Made by a program: the position numbers and the translations under genes. 64,000 bases of DNA from Symsagittifera roscoffensis (taxonomy: Eukaryota > Xenacoelomorpha > Acoela > Convolutidae), in contig NC_087071.1 in the NCBI RefSeq assembly GCF_963678635.1, positions 5,843,624 to 5,907,623 on the forward strand, written 5' to 3'. This document shows, one piece after another, positions 21,241-36,452 of the stretch. The notes under the pieces were generated by a model that made no database searches, had not been told where the DNA came from, and saw only the letters and a program-made list of their open reading frames with translations. The stretch's first letter is position 1. Every line of letters starts with the position of its first letter.

Positions 21241-24200
21241 AGAAAGTCCAGACGAAGACTCGGTTTTCCCATTTATCATCATTTCTTTCACTGACGACAG
21301 AGGACAAACAAAATTTTGTCATAACCTGATCGCAAATATATTTGAACAAGGAATTAGCCCATGTAAAGCAGAATTCCCAGATATAAAAATCAAAAGACAA
21401 ATTGTTGACCATTACAGAAAAAGGAATATGTAAATAACACAACAATATGGAATTTACACCATAGAACTCAGTACAACAAGAAACTTTCATGGCAAATATG
21501 TTATCCAAACAGATGATGTCGATATAGAATTTTCAAAGGTATTCACAGAATACATTAAAAAATTACAACATCAAAAATCACAAAGAGCAAATTCAAAATT
21601 CACTAACGATGTTTTTGCAATAAAATACAATTATTTATCTATAATAGAAAAGAAGCCGAAAGTACATCACCGGTTCAAACATCAAGACACACAAATGTCA
21701 GAAATGAAATTGCCGCATTCTCAGCATTTTTAAACACAATCCGTGAAAATTTTTCAAATAACGAAATTTCATCAAATGTTAAACACGATTTACAAAAAAT
21801 CTTAGCATGGTTTATAATAGACTATTTTACCCACAATTTAGACTTAATTGCACAAGCAAGAAAAAATTTTAGACGCCAGAGTACAAATGACGAAACTGTC
21901 ATTGCCGAACAATCAGATCATGTTTGGGACCCTGAATGGTCTCATCCACTATTTCTGAATATTCCAATAGAGATCTCAAGTCAAGCAATCAGTATAATAA
22001 CTATTCACAAAGACTATATAAAAATTATACCACTGACAATAGATGCAACACCTTTAAACCATAATTCATTCTCATCTAATAGACAACAAAATAATAGTTT
22101 AAATTCAACTCTTGTACAACAAGAATACTTAAATGGAACTAGAAATCTTACAAAACAAGATATTCAAACACGATCACATTTTTTAAATGAAGAAATAGTT
22201 GAAGCAATTGTAACAACTACACAACAAAGTATTTCACCTATACATCCAAACCTGACAACGCCAAAACCAAAGACTTCAATATTACCTCAAGTAACATTGC
22301 AATATACGGTTAAACCCTCGGTTGCTCCAAATTATTCACACATGGTCATTTGGACCAATGACAAAACCACCACAAAAACAAAGAATATTCACAAGAAGTA
22401 ATGTTGCAGAACACAATTATAACTACGTAAAAAGATCACAAACATCTAAACCTCCTCGTACAAACCAGCATAATCGTTCATTTTCACAACGACAAAATTT
22501 CCAACAACAAACATCAAATTTCGTAATTTTTAATGATAACCAACGAAATCCAACAGACCCAAGTGAAAACTATCCATTTTTTCAACAAGAAAAATTATAA
22601 AAAAACAATATCAATACAAACAAAAAACACCTTACTAAACACCCAATTATCATTCATCAGATGATGAAGATTTTCATGATCAAAACTATCAACAAAATTC
22701 TCAAAACCGAAGACTCCAGTCTTATCACGTACATCAACCAGATATTTTTGAACCATATACACGAAAACACCATATGCGACAACCTAGACCAAATTACGAA
22801 CCTCAAAATAATAATTTTTATTCACAAAATCCAGCAAATACTGATTATTATCAACCAACACAATTGCAAAACGAAATAACACTACCATGTTATTTACAAC
22901 AACATGAAATAACAAAAAATCATTTGACAAATTTTTCACAAATGCCAAATACCGCAGAATTACTACAGATGACTATGAATCGATACCTCATGGGTGGATC
23001 ATCAATAACATCAAACAAATCACTGATGGTATTCTTAGGCAAAGAACCTGAATATTTTGTAGAAGACTATTTAAATGCATTCACAGCAATTTTATTTTTA
23101 AATATTGGACCTGAACTAATTAACACACCACTCCATCAAAATTGGATACATAGACGCACACCGTTAATCCAAACAACACTTGATGGCGCAGCTCAAAAAT
23201 GATTTTCAGTTCTACCAATAGACATGAAAACAGATTGGAAAAGATTTACATAAAAATTCTCAAAAATGTTTGATTCTGAGAGAAATAAACAACACCAAAG
23301 AGTTTTATGCAATGAAAATTGCAGATTACCAAACGAAACAATTAAACATTTGGCAGTTAGAATCGAAACACTAATTCGAAAAGCATATTCACTAAATACC
23401 CATATGAAATTACGAAAATGACAGAAATTTTAATGATGACTCTAGCAGCCCAATTTAAAAAAAATAGCTATAAAAAAAAGCATCACACCCCGAGAACCAG
23501 ATTAAGATTTCAGAAAACTAGTTGACAAATTTGAGCAAGCAGAAATCACAATGAAACGTGAAGAAACAGAAAATCTCAAACTACAATACGTTAACAGAAT
23601 CGAAACAAAAACCACACAAATAAACAACATACACGATTCAGATGTAGACCTAACTGAAAAAATCACTGAAATTTTGAACATATATGAGAAGAATCCAAAT
23701 TCAAAGGTAAACCATCTTCCAAGAAATGGTGTAATTATTGTCGAAGATACGGACACAGCATTGCCAAATGCAGACAAAATCAACAGGATAATCAAAATAA
23801 ACCGCAAAAGTACAAAGAACCAAACAAATCATTCTACCAATACATGAAAAAGGATCAAAATTTACCAAACAAAAATATACATAGCAAAAACAGCTCTGGT
23901 AAACCACTCCCAAATAAATAAAATTACTCAGAAACCAATCACCCTATAACTGTAATTGCAGAGGTAGATCACCAGAACAAAGAAATTCACGAAATTTCTC
24001 ACAAAACAGATATAGTCGATCAAATAGCCAAAATAACCACTATAGAAACAACTATTCACGATCAAATTCAAACAGAAGAGAAATTTTTGATACCAGTTCC
24101 CATTCAAATTCTAGGAATAGACACTATTAAAATGATAGATCACGTAATTCATCATACAATAGAATTAGAAACTACAAGAATATCAGAAATAGAAGTTTTT

Positions 24201-27200
24201 CAATTAACAGAAACCAACGTTACCAAAACAACAGATCAAGAAACAATTCCTATAACAGATCTAATTATCAAGGAAACCAAAACAATGACTATAATAGGTC
24301 AAGAAACAACTCACAAAATAGGAATCCCAACTATAACAATCGAAGAAATTATTCACAATCCCCTCATCGAAACAAAAATGGTTACCCTGATTCCCAACAC
24401 AAGTTACACACCGAAACATCAGAGACAAATTAATCAGGTACAAGCAAATGAAGGAACAACTTCAGATCCTCCTGGTTTTGACAACACAGAGTGTACCGAA
24501 CTACAATCAAACCACAATAATTGTGAATCAACAGACAGCGAAGTTGATACAAATAACACTATTTCAGTTGATATGATCACAGTCGAAAACGACTACGAAC
24601 CCATCATATTCGAACAACCTTTTAGTTCACATATTTACGAAAAATAATCGGAACTCCTTCAAGACTACTATACTAGACCCATAAGAAACCATGTATCAAT
24701 TGAACAAAATGCAAACGAAATAAAAACAGTAGTCAATAACGAAAAGCAACGCTCAAGTACAAGTCACATTTACCAAAATATACAAAAAGAACAGCCAAGA
24801 AAAAAAGTTTGGACAATACTATTTCTCTTCGAAAGCCCAAAAAGTAAAGAATTTTAACCACCCGATCTTGAAATAGATTTTTTAATTGATTCAGTAGAGG
24901 AATCAAATATTATTAACATTCCCACTTGGAATGAAATCAAATATTTACACCCAATCCTAACACCTATAAAAACCGCCAGTAAATTAGCAACAGCACAAGG
25001 ATCAACTTTAGTTAATTAAGGAAAAATCCAATTTTTCCTTGTTTCCACTAGAACAATGGAACAGAATACAATACTAAATAAACCATTTAAACAAACGTTT
25101 CACATTACAGACATAAAACATAAAATCTTTGGTATACCATTTATAACTAAGTATATTCCCACAATAAACATTTTGAATAGCAAACTTCATATAAAAGTTA
25201 AATACACAAGGACAAAAAACACATCCTTAACATTCATTCAAAGCAAACAACCACCATTTTTCTCCAAATTTTGTCCTATTTATAATCAAGAACGAAAATA
25301 CCTGAAGCCACTATCAGGAAACGTATATAAGTTTTCAATCAAACAAGTCCACCAGTACGACAAGAACCAAAACAAACAACATTTCTTTATGTCAGGCCTT
25401 GAATTTAAACCAATCCATAAAATTTTTAGACTCACAATCTCATCTATAAAATATATGAAACATTCAAACTCAGATACTATTTCATTACTCGTATATAACA
25501 ATTCACCATACCAGATAACACTACCCTTAGGACTCTTAGGATACTGTGAAACAAATGCTACAACTTCACCCACAAATGAAGTAGCATATCGATTCAATAA
25601 TATATTACAATCCACAATTCTTGATGAAGAATTATCAATAAACAACATAATCAGCAACGAAAAAAGAAACACTTATCACTTCACAAAAACGCCATATTTT
25701 AAACCAACGTTTAAAATAACACATTATACGGAAGAACAACAAAAGTTTCTAACAATGTTTAATTTTGAACATTCCCAAATAACACAAAAAGAATTCGACA
25801 AATTAGCCGAACTGTTATTAAAGTTTCCGACAGTTTATGCAACGTCCAAATTCGATAATGGAAAAACTAGTTCACCAGTACATTTACCTTTAAAACCTGA
25901 CGCAGTTTTCAAAAAACAAATGGCAAGTAAAGTACCGATACATTTACAAGATAAAGTAAACTGACTACTTGACATTTTAGAACAATATGAAATTATATCA
26001 CCAGTAAACAAAGAAGAACAACCAAAAGGTAACACCTTTATCAATCCAGTTATCATCATTGCCAAAGGAGAATCACTAAAAAATGTTCTGGTTGCTAGAT
26101 ACCTCAATTCACTAATTGACGAAACCTATTCAAGTAATTCTAACCAAAATAAATGGTAAATACTTCACAACCGCAGATATGAATAGTGCATACAATCAAA
26201 TGCCACTAGATGAACAGTCACGACGATTAACACAATTCGTTATTGGAAATCAACAATACGAATTCAATAGATTATTCTATGGAATTTCCATAGGACCTCA
26301 GCTTTTTCAGCTTTTATGAGTAAAATTTTTAGACCACTTATACTCAAAAAGCATGCAATCACATACTTAGATGATGTTTTCATGCAATCACAAACGAAAG
26401 ACGAAATGTTTATAATTTTAGAACAAAATCATCAAATACTCAAAAATTAAAAAATGAAAACAGCCCCAGACAAATCACATTTTTTCTTAACACGCGTAAA
26501 ATTTATTGGACACATTAATGAAAAAAACACTATAACTCCATTAAAATCACGAATAGACGCGATTCAGAAACTTCAACCACCCACAAATAAAAAGCAAATC
26601 CAAGAATTCCTGGGAATGTTAAATTTCTTAAGTAAATATGTAAACAAAATGCAATTAAACTTAAGACCTTTCTATAACTTCCTCAGACAACAAAATAACT
26701 TCGAATGGACCACCGAACATCAAACAAGATTCGAAGAAATAAAAAAAATTGTTAACAGAACAAAAATCAAATACAATCCCTGATCCGAATCAACCATTTT
26801 ATGCAATGTGCGATGCTTCAAACTTTGGCATCGGCGCAGCATTACTACAATCACACAGTGGAACAAACAAAATGAATCTTATATCAGCAAAATCTCGCTT
26901 AATTACACAAGCTCAACTACGACTCTCTACTCTCATGAGAGAATGCACAGCTATAGTATACACACTTACGGAATATGAAATTCTTATACTTAGATCTAAA
27001 CATCCAACAGTTCTATTTACAGATCATAAACCTATAAAATTTCTCTTTACACAGAAATCAAACCCAAATCATAGAGTTTATAGATTTCAATTAATTTTAA
27101 TGAATTTCCCAAACTTAGATATAGTTTGGACAGCAGGAAAAAACCTTGCACTACCAGATACATCAAGTAGAAATACACCACCTGAACTACTTACACGAAA

Positions 27201-29387
27201 AACTACAGTTGAATTACCACAATTTTTAAATTCTACCTTGCGAAAAATGAAACATCACCCAAATTGGAATGCAAATATGCAGTAAAAACTGATACAGATC
27301 AGTCACAAATTAATAACTTACAACATTTCCCACTCTATTTAGATTGTCAAAATAACCACTATGAAGTAGATCTAGTAGGAACATCCACATTCAAACCAAT
27401 CCCTTATTCACATTGAATAAAAAATAATACTCAACAAAAAACAATCAAACAACAACCACACAAAAAAGACACCTTTTTATTGATAGAAAAAGTAAATTTA
27501 ACTGAAAAAAGTAAATTTTTTAGGACCACCAATAATTGATTCAAAATACACGATAAATCAAGTTTTTGATCTTCATGACCCACTCGACACAATTCCCCTA
27601 TCAAAAACAGAAGTTCAAAAAATTTTTCTACTATCAACAGAAAAAATTACATTACAGTTATTACAGAAATATCAAAACCTTGATGCCGTAACGCGCCAAC
27701 TCAAATCATGGCACAAGTATAAAACAAAACCAACAAAAGCTGATACAACAATATTAGGAAAAAAACACTCCTCCGATACTTAAGAAAATACAATAATACA
27801 ACTATCAATGAAACCACAGACCTTTTGGAATATCAGACACCCGATTTTAAAGTACCCTGTCTCCCCCTTAGCATGATGCTAATAGCATTTGACATATCTC
27901 GAACCCAACATACAAAAGGACACTCAGGATCAGAAAAGACATATTCAAATTTTACACAAAATTTTTACTTCCCAAAAGCACCAATTTGAATTAAAGTATT
28001 ATGCAATGATTGCATAATATGTCAATTAAATAAACCATATCCAAATCAAAAACAAATAGCAACAAAACAAGGTTTCAAAGGACAAAGTCTATATTTCAAT
28101 CATAGAATTTCATTCGACACAAAAGGACCAATTTCACCATCTTCCGAAGGAAATTCTTACGGTAATTGTTGATGCATTTACACACTACGTAGCACTCATC
28201 CCAGTACCACATTGTAATGCTTACTACGCATACACATTACTTTATGAACATTGGATAGCGAAATTCGGACTACCAGAAAAACTAGTCACAGATAACGGCA
28301 CAGAATTCTTTAACAACAAAATCATCACATTATGCCACCTATATAATATCAAACATAAACCACGTACATCTCATGCACCTTGGACAAATGGATTAGTCGA
28401 AGGTATGAACCGTTCACTACAAGAAAATTTCAGATGCATTTTTAATTGAAATGATACACGATACACTGAATGGCCAACAGATGTAAAATTATTCCCATTA
28501 TCCTATAATTCACAGATCACAACAACTTTAGGAAGGTCACCATACGAAATGGTTTTTAATCAAAATCCACGAAAACCAATTATGTTTACAGCAAACGCTC
28601 ATAAAAATGCACAAGGTTATTGTCAACCAAACAAAGATTCAATTTGTTATAACCTACCCTTACATACACATGATGAAGACCACTTTCATCATCCACAAAT
28701 TTTGAAATTAGCTTCCGGTACACATTTCGAATGGATTTTAAAAAGAGATAGAAAACACAATGAAATCTACCAAAAAATAACAAAAAAAAAGTTACAAAGG
28801 CAAAATATAAATAATCAAATTAATTCACGCTTTATGCCAGCCACAGACTTGAAAATTGGAATATTTGTTTTAATACCTAATTTTACCACACAAAAAGGAA
28901 TATCCAAAAAATTACAACCACTTCGAAAAGGACCATATCAAATTAGTGATAAACGTACTGAAGTAACATACAAACTTACTGACTCCAGCAAAAAAGAAGT
29001 CATAAAACAGCGTAACAACTTATTAGCTTATTACCCAAAAGAATACGCACTCCGCGAATTAACTCAACTATATTCTTTCACAGGTTTACACATAGTTCAA
29101 AATAACCCACAAAAACAACAAAATCAACATGTTAATACTACCAAAAAACAAAAACAATTCAACAACAGAATGTAGACCCTCAAAGATCAAACACACCAGA
29201 ACCAAAAATACCTCAAAAAGAAAGAAAAAATAGAAAACTATCAGAAAAAATTTTATCACAGGATCAACAACAAAAATTTGAACATAGAGAATCATTATGT
29301 CTTAGAAGCCAACCACGGAAAAACTATAAAACATTCATCCCACAGTCTAAAAATTTCAAGAAAATTGAATTTCAGAAACAACTCTAA
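21221..29387 (+). pseudogene. gag-pol: Element A gag-pol, decayed
   Basis: It is collinear with the intact 2740-aa Gag-Pol of element B, but stops and frameshifts recur from about 21430 onward. Readable pieces include the Gag core (NWIHRRTPLIQTTLDGAAQK), RT fragments (TADMNSAYNQMPLDEQ, then YLDDVF), RNase H (MCDASNFGIGAALLQ, TDHKPI) and integrase (TDNGTEFF, RTSHAPWTNGLVEG). The knuckle region and the protease Asp triad are damaged (DSVEE in place of DSGAE). No functional product is expected. Confidence 0.93.
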
Positions 29388-30200
29388 ATTAGGTTATCGC
29401 ATCATTCTTTTTAATCACTTTAAACCTTCACATTTCTGTAACAACATGCTGAAAATAACCTCGATCAATTCTAGTTGAAACTCAGCCAATAGGAATTGTT
29501 CAAGTTGTCACCTTTTTATCTCTAACACAAATTAATCTCCGGGCATTCTATAACTCCAACTTCACAACCTCCAGGTCAATAATAAGCAACTCGCTAAAAC
29601 TTGACAAATAAAATAAACACTACTTCAAAATTATAACCCTCCCCTATCAGATTATACAAAAATCAACAACTTTTTCCCAATTCAGACCTCAAAGGTCCCC
29701 CAACCAAAAAGTGGCAAATTAGCCTAAAATAAAAAGGACCCATGATCATTTGGCCTAAATTACAAATATTTCAAAGATACCCCCATTTATTCAACAAATG
29801 AAAACAATATTATGAAGACCTCCCGAACACCAATGAAACAGCCCTCAACATTTTTCCACGAAACTCAGCCCACTTGTCAAAAAATCAATAAATAATCCGA
29901 CCACACTTGAATTTTGCCTCAAAATTTTAAAAAATATTCGACGAACGAATCATTTCCCAAATGCTTCTTTCCATAACAGTTGATCTCATAAAACAAAAAT
30001 TTATAAACCTCTTTGCAAAATTTTTCAATCTACTTAATTTTTTGATATATTTTTTCATTGAAACTTTTGAATTTCTAATAATATTTTCTGAAATTTTTTG
30101 CAATCTTTTTTAAATTTTCTATTCCCTATTTGAAATAGATCTCCAACTCTCCCAAATCATTGACCACATCTACAGGTACGAATAAATATAATATATCTAA
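29388..30200 (+). other. Noncoding spacer between pol and membrane ORF, element A
   Basis: About 0.8 kb without a frame, similar in order to 53486-54311 of element B. It ends with a CTACAG-GTACGA site at about 30170-30180 and an acceptor-like ACTATTTTCAG at 30210-30220, both conserved in B. It may hold splice acceptors for a subgenomic mRNA. Confidence 0.5.
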
Positions 30201-30416
30201 ATGATACGAACTATTTTCAGTCGAACAGATATTTTTCTTTTATTCATAATTTTCCTCACATTTTTAGTCTCCCTCATCATGACAATACGCAGATGTATCA
30301 AAAAAGCAATAGTCAGCTTTGCCCTAGCAACCATCCTCTTGATACTCTTTATTGAAGAATATTATAATAAACACAAAGAATACTATAATAAACACAAAAT
30401 TTTTCAAAATTGCTAA
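30201..30416 (+). CDS. Small two-helix membrane ORF, element A (71 aa)
   Basis: The frame is intact. It begins MIRTIFSRTDIFLLFIIFLTFL and has a second hydrophobic run FALATILLILFI separated by a basic turn RRCIKKA. Compared with element B its C-terminus is lengthened by a small duplication (YYNKHK repeated). It is one of few frames still open in A, which argues that the reading frame is real. Confidence 0.6.
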   Translation: MIRTIFSRTDIFLLFIIFLTFLVSLIMTIRRCIKKAIVSFALATILLILFIEEYYNKHKEYYNKHKIFQNC

Positions 30417-31520
30417 TCAACCACCACCAAAGCAGCCTGCAAGATCCCAAGAAAGTCCAATAACACCCACAACTACAAACGATCCTCAAACATCAACACG
30501 CATTTCTTTTCAAGACATTCCATACACCTTTGAAGAACAACACGCACGCTTATCAGAACCACTAGAACCAGTTCATCGACAAGCATCTTTAAGTGAACCA
30601 ACATATAACTTATACCCCACCCTGCAACAAGACCTCAATCGAGTTAGACATATTAGTCAAATTCAAAATACAACTGATATACATAGACCAATTACACACG
30701 CGCGAAGAAATAGAAATTTCCAATCCCCTAGAGTTCATTTTAATATACCTCAATCACCAAAACCAACTACCTCAGAACTTTCAAGCAGTACACTACCAGA
30801 AACTCCCACACTTCTTTCACAACAAAGCATCTCAAATATACCCTCAGACTAGTTAGGTTCAACCTCCCTATGACAACAAATCCGAGAAAAACATTTTAAT
30901 CCCCCAGACACCACAGAAAGACCACCATATTGGACAACACACTCATTTACACAAAGTGAACCGAACATAGTAAATGAACCAAAAGATATATCTCCTGATA
31001 CAACACTATCATCATTACCAGAAACACTCTCATTTCCTTCAACACCATCAATAAGTCAAGTCTCACCAACACTTTTCCCCTTAAATTTTCCAAACAATCT
31101 CGACGCTAGATACCGAGAACAATCATCGTCAAATATCCCTTTACGATTAGATTGGAATACTTTCGTAACACCTCCCCCACTATTTGGACAACATCAAAAA
31201 AGTAACCGACTCCATAGTTGGGCACTTAATAGATTGTAATATAGACAAGATATCCACGAAGATATCAGAGAACATAACATTCAAATACTTCAACAAAACA
31301 GTCTTCAATTAAAGTTTGAAATCACAGTCAAACTTAATGATATTGTTCAACATCCCTTTCCCCTAAGTCCACCAAACATAACAGCTCAATCACTACCTCC
31401 TCCATTTATAACATCTGAAGTAATATATAAATACGATAGATTTACCAAAAACACAATTGGATATATCACATTTCATAACCCATACTCCGGATTATCATAC
31501 ACATGTTTTTTTAAAGATAT
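30410..31520 (+). pseudogene. Element A copy of the methionine-less ORF
   Basis: It aligns with 54506-55642 of element B (STRISFQDIPYTFEE; LSEPTYNLYPTL; LPETPTLLSQQS). A TAG stop at 30850 and further breaks interrupt it. Here an ATG at 30352 lies in frame upstream because of a local duplication; B has no such codon. Confidence 0.75.
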
Positions 31521-33060
31521 TTACGTTTCAACACATTCTTTTTCTAATTTTTTTCCGAAGAACATACAAATCCATCCCCTCGTAAAGGACCTCAGGATTT
31601 ATTAGTAACACACTATGATTGTGAAGAAAACGAACAAAAAACACTACACAAATACGCTATAAATCAAACCACACAATGCGAATCCGAACCGCAAGCCATA
31701 GAATAAACAAACATTGTAGCCAAACTATGCTCAAAAGCCCGATCAACAACATTAACAGGATACAAATTTACAGCAACATTTTCCGAAAAGAAAGTACATT
31801 GCTCGCAAGTTTCAAACGAAAATAAAAACCGACTAGACCACGAATCTTTCTATCAAAGTAATATAGAAAGATTACTACATCTTAGCCCTCAAGATTGTAA
31901 GAATGAACTTAGACGATTAAACTTAACACAAAACGGTGGAAAAAAAGAAAACTTAGCACATCAAGCAGAACTTGAAAAACACCAAGGTCACATTAGACTA
32001 GACAAAAATTTTCCCTTTCACGAAAAACATGGAAGACTGACATACGATCTCCATGATAAACACTGGATACCACACATAGCTATCATTAATCCCTCAAATT
32101 GCAAAGCAGAATCAAAAAATAAAGGATATCAAGAAATAACGTTTTTTAATTGGAAAATACAAGTTGAAAAAGTACAACTAACACAAGATTTAAAAGACGA
32201 CACAATTCTTTACCAAGGCATTTGACTCCCTTGCAAAGATGACAAAGGATATTGCGAGCCATCCAACAACACGCACACAAGCAACCATTGTATGGTTTCC
32301 TGAAGAAACATGCACAGTTTTCCAAGTTGCAAAAATACACGCTTAGAATGATTAAATTTCACCAAAAATATTTTACTGAATCAATCCCGATTGAAGAAAT
32401 CAATCCTGATCAAATCAGAAGCAATAACGCCAAATTTAGAAACCTCCACAACATAGAGAATAAACTAACACGATTTCAAATATACCCGGAAACAGAACTA
32501 GCATGTAAATATAAAACACCGATTTACAAAACACAGTACTCAGAAATCCTTGTTGAATACGAACATGGTTTCGACATGAATACAGGACATTTAATTGTAG
32601 ACTCCATGGCCACATCTCATTCACTTACCGACGAAAACCCTTAGTTTTTAGTAAAATTTCAGAAAAACATAGGAAGAATAGGTGGAAAAATAAAACCACA
32701 AGACGCCGATAGTACACGATTACAAGAACTATCACTCATGAACCGCACATATTTTGGCGCAATTCACTATGATATACATTTAGACATGAAACTAGATTAC
32801 ACAAAAAGCAGAATTTTTGAAGAAATGTCATTCTCAGAAATAGAAACACTACACCAATTATGTGAACTTGAAAGAACACAAATTATACAGTCACTAGCAT
32901 TAGCAGTACTCAAAATACCATATGCAGGATTTTTATTATCCGGAAATAGATCAAATTTTATTGATTTTGAAGGAAATATTTTATGGTAATATTGGAAATT
33001 TATACCACCCATACCACCACTTTTCAATCTCAAATTAATCATTTTTTTAGCCAACGATGA
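31503..33060 (+). pseudogene. Element A env-like gene, frameshifted and missing its C-terminal third
   Basis: It aligns with 55630-58248 of element B. The hydrophobic start is retained, but the frame breaks soon after, with further stops. After the conserved NRSNFIDFEGNILW at about 32945-32987 the sequence jumps straight to what in B is the last 60 bases of the gene, removing about 1.07 kb that includes the transmembrane region. It could not make an anchored envelope protein. Confidence 0.9.
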
Positions 33061-34854
33061 GCAGACAAATTGCATCACTCCACCGATCAAACTCCCACCC
33101 TCCCAACCTCCAAAATCCACTCCCTATTATTCCACTTTTTGCTTTTCCGCCACCTGATTCACCACGAGATAACACATTATCAGGCATGAGTTCTGACACT
33201 TACTCAGACATCACAATTTATACAACAATTTCACAATTTAATAATTCTGATATTGAAACTCCCGACGAATTCGCTGATTCAGAACCATCCCTTTCTACAC
33301 ATACCCCGACCAGCTCAACAACCTTTTCCAAACTCCCTTTCAAACCTATACAATCCGATAGCCAACATACATCCCCTACACTCCTTCTCAAGTAACCCCA
33401 ACCTACACCCCATTTAATAATGACCGCTCCACAAACAACTCCCCAGATAATACCCAAATTTCCGAAGAACTAGATAATTTTATAACACTCCAACAATAAT
33501 TGCTATCTCCCCACACCCTAACTATTCACCAATTATCATCAACAAAAATATCGTCAAATTCACCAACATCCACACCAATTTCAGATTATACTCAATCATT
33601 AGCTCATTCATCCACTTCCACAGAATCATCCAAACGTACTAACCGTGCTTATAGAACTTTTAAACGAAAATCCCAAATCACCCATTCCCATCCAAACCCG
33701 GAACCGACCGAGAATATATCAGCCATCCAGACCACACCAATACTACAAATTTTCTCCAAATGACCCTACCTTTATTTCCCCAATATACACTAAATCAATC
33801 CGACCCTAACCCTGAACCACGTCACTTTGTAGATGAACATGTATTAATACCCACACTTCATTGGACAGCTTATTATAATTTCACTAACCCCCTTACGCTA
33901 CCACTCTATAACACCACTATCGATTTTGAAAGAAATAAGGACGAATTATTCAGATTAACCACAGCACTCACCCCCGACAATTTACATACGTAGGATATAA
34001 AATTTTTTTAAAAACATTCACTGCATCCCGCGCTAACGACTACTCAATTGAATATTACGATCATAACATCATCAGATCTAAACAAGACCAATTTTTTGAC
34101 AACGATAAACTCGCTAACCCACAAATCAAAGAAAAGTTCTTTTATTAAATCATCATACATATTCACACTTAACATACTTGATAAAAAGCATGATCACATT
34201 ATTTCAGAAGCACTATCAGACATCCAAGCATATGAATTGTTTCACGAAAAATTTCAAACTTTTTCACTAACCTCTCACTTCCTGACACCAAAAGAACGCG
34301 ATTTGCACTGCTCACACGACATCATGTTGAGAACTAAGCAAACACACTTATACTTACTATCGCTTTATCCAAAATCATTTTAATTTACACACACCATCAC
34401 GTCAACCCCACCACAGATTTCAATTCATTAATTCCAAATACAGCTCACCATTTTCCTAAATTTCACGTATTGTATTAAAAATACTAACTTTCAAGGCATC
34501 CTCCGAAATTATGATCCTATCACTCAAATGTATATATTTTGTCCCCTCACAAAGACCTTCAACGACGAACAATCCCGACCCCTGATCATTCCGCATGACT
34601 ATGTTCAACCTATAGAAGCACCCATTTTAGAATTCATTCATAATACTAAATATAACCATAAAATTTATAATCTAATCCAGAACACACCTCATGAATTCGC
34701 AGTAGGCACCGAAGAAATAAACACCATCAAAGCACTGCAATTGCTTTGGCCACTGTTGCAAACTAAAAACATCATACGCAGACTAGCAAAACTACTAACT
34801 ACCTCAGACGCCATTCACGACCTTTTCCCACACGGCTTTTTCCTCGACGACTAA
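33057..34854 (+). pseudogene. Element A copy of the 601-aa ORF, decayed
   Basis: It starts MSRQIASLHRSNSH with the same overlap to the env stop and ends HDLFPHGFFLDD at a TAA. At least four frame changes or stops separate the pieces. The C-terminal half (FIHNTKYNHKIYNLIQNTPH) is the best kept, which suggests the folded domain lies there. Confidence 0.88.
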
Positions 34855-34856
34855 AG

Positions 34857-34939
34857 GTAACTATGAATTCAATAATTTTCAAACTAAATAACTCAAATCA
34901 AAACTAACCATTTTATTCAGTAAATTGCATTTTCTTTAG
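34857..34939 (+). other. Candidate 3'-UTR intron, element A
   Basis: AAG-GTAACT follows the stop codon by two bases and TTTTCTTTAG ends at 34939, giving about 83 bp. Element B has the same layout with a stronger donor. Confidence 0.4.
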
Positions 34940-36452
34940 TCTTCACATCACGATCACCTTCAAAACAAGAAAAAACACATAAAAATATAAACTCTGTTTT
35001 CCGTTTTAAACTCTCTATAACAAATAGCACTAAATGACGCAGTAAAAGTCAATTCAAAGCAGGAAATTCATTTCTAAATTATTTCCCCAAATGTAGTAAA
35101 ATTAAATACGATGAAAATCAATCTATACTTTTCAATCCCAAAAGCAGTAAAACTTAAACTTAAAGCAGTAAATTCATACAAATGAAATGCAGTACTAACC
35201 TTTTCTATAAATTCTGTTCAAACGCACAGAAATTCTATCCACAATCGCACAGCTCGCCCACGAAGAATTGTTTAAAAAAATGATTTCAAATTTAAGTTTG
35301 CACTAACAAAAAACTCAAACAAGCAATAACAAGTTTCCATTTTTCCTTTAATCCGGTTGGAATGGAATAATATAACAACCAAACTAACCAAAGCAGCTTA
35401 CTAAACACCATAAACCATAAACTAACAGCATGAGTAAGAAAAGAAAACCCACGGTACCCAAACCGGATTAAACCAGCCTAAAACTGGATAATTTATTCTT
35501 TTGAAGACTATTACCAAGTCTAAAAAAGAAACAATAAAACACCAAAAAGTCACAAGACAAACCCAAACCAAAAACAATTTGACTTTTGAGAAAAGGACAC
35601 AACCAACGAAACAAAAATAAAACAAACAAATAAAATAACAAAAAAGTTAACACAAAACAGGACCCTTAAAAAACCAGCTCGAAATCATACTCCCCTTCCT
35701 GGCCTAACCCACCAGAGAGGACGTCCTGAGCATGCTCCATAGCCGGCCTAACCCACCGTGCTACATCCACGCTTTGTGACCACATCACTATTTTTGCCAA
35801 GAGGTACTCAAGTGTGAGTAACTCTTAAAAATAACGGAACTAAAACTAAAACGCTTTTGCGAAAACAATTAATTAAAATCATATCTAAAAAATAAGAACT
35901 AACAAAATTTTATAAAATGTAAATTATAATATGCAGTACATAGATCACGAACAACCTTAAGAACGAGCATCCAAAGACTAGACGACCCCATCACACTCAA
36001 CCTACAGAATGGCTAAATACAACTGACATGCCGCTCACAATCACGACTCATAAAGGATTTAGAGTACGACTTGACTTCGCAGAAAAGGACATCATTGAAT
36101 CAGACCAATGACCACCTCGATGTTCAAGTATACGTACAGATACGAGTTACAAGGCATCCCCTCCAAACACGATCTTCACGCCATTCCCAGGCCAGATCGA
36201 AACACAGTTCTACACAACCAATCAAGAACAGACGATCATAACAAACCATCTTGAAATCAGATTGATTTGTTTGATAGTCAAAGTCTTTGTCAAACGATAA
36301 CTAACAACTTCCTATCGATGACTCCAGCTTCCTGGAGCTTTCTTCTCCAAGAACAAAACAGGAAATGATGCTCGTCAAACAACAACGACAAAAATCCATT
36401 CTTCATTACAGATAGAAATCTAAGATTCAGTACTCTGTAAACCCCGGATGGG
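34940..36452 (+). other. Noncoding 3' region, element A
   Basis: It holds five GCAGTAAA-like words (35039-35196) and a GC-richer block with GGCCTAACCCACC twice (35701 and 35745). A hairpin AAGAGGTACTCA-agtg-TGAGTAACTCTT lies at 35799-35826. A short purine stretch GGATGGG precedes the 3' LTR and serves as polypurine tract candidate. No reading frame is supported. All these landmarks recur in element B. Confidence 0.6.
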
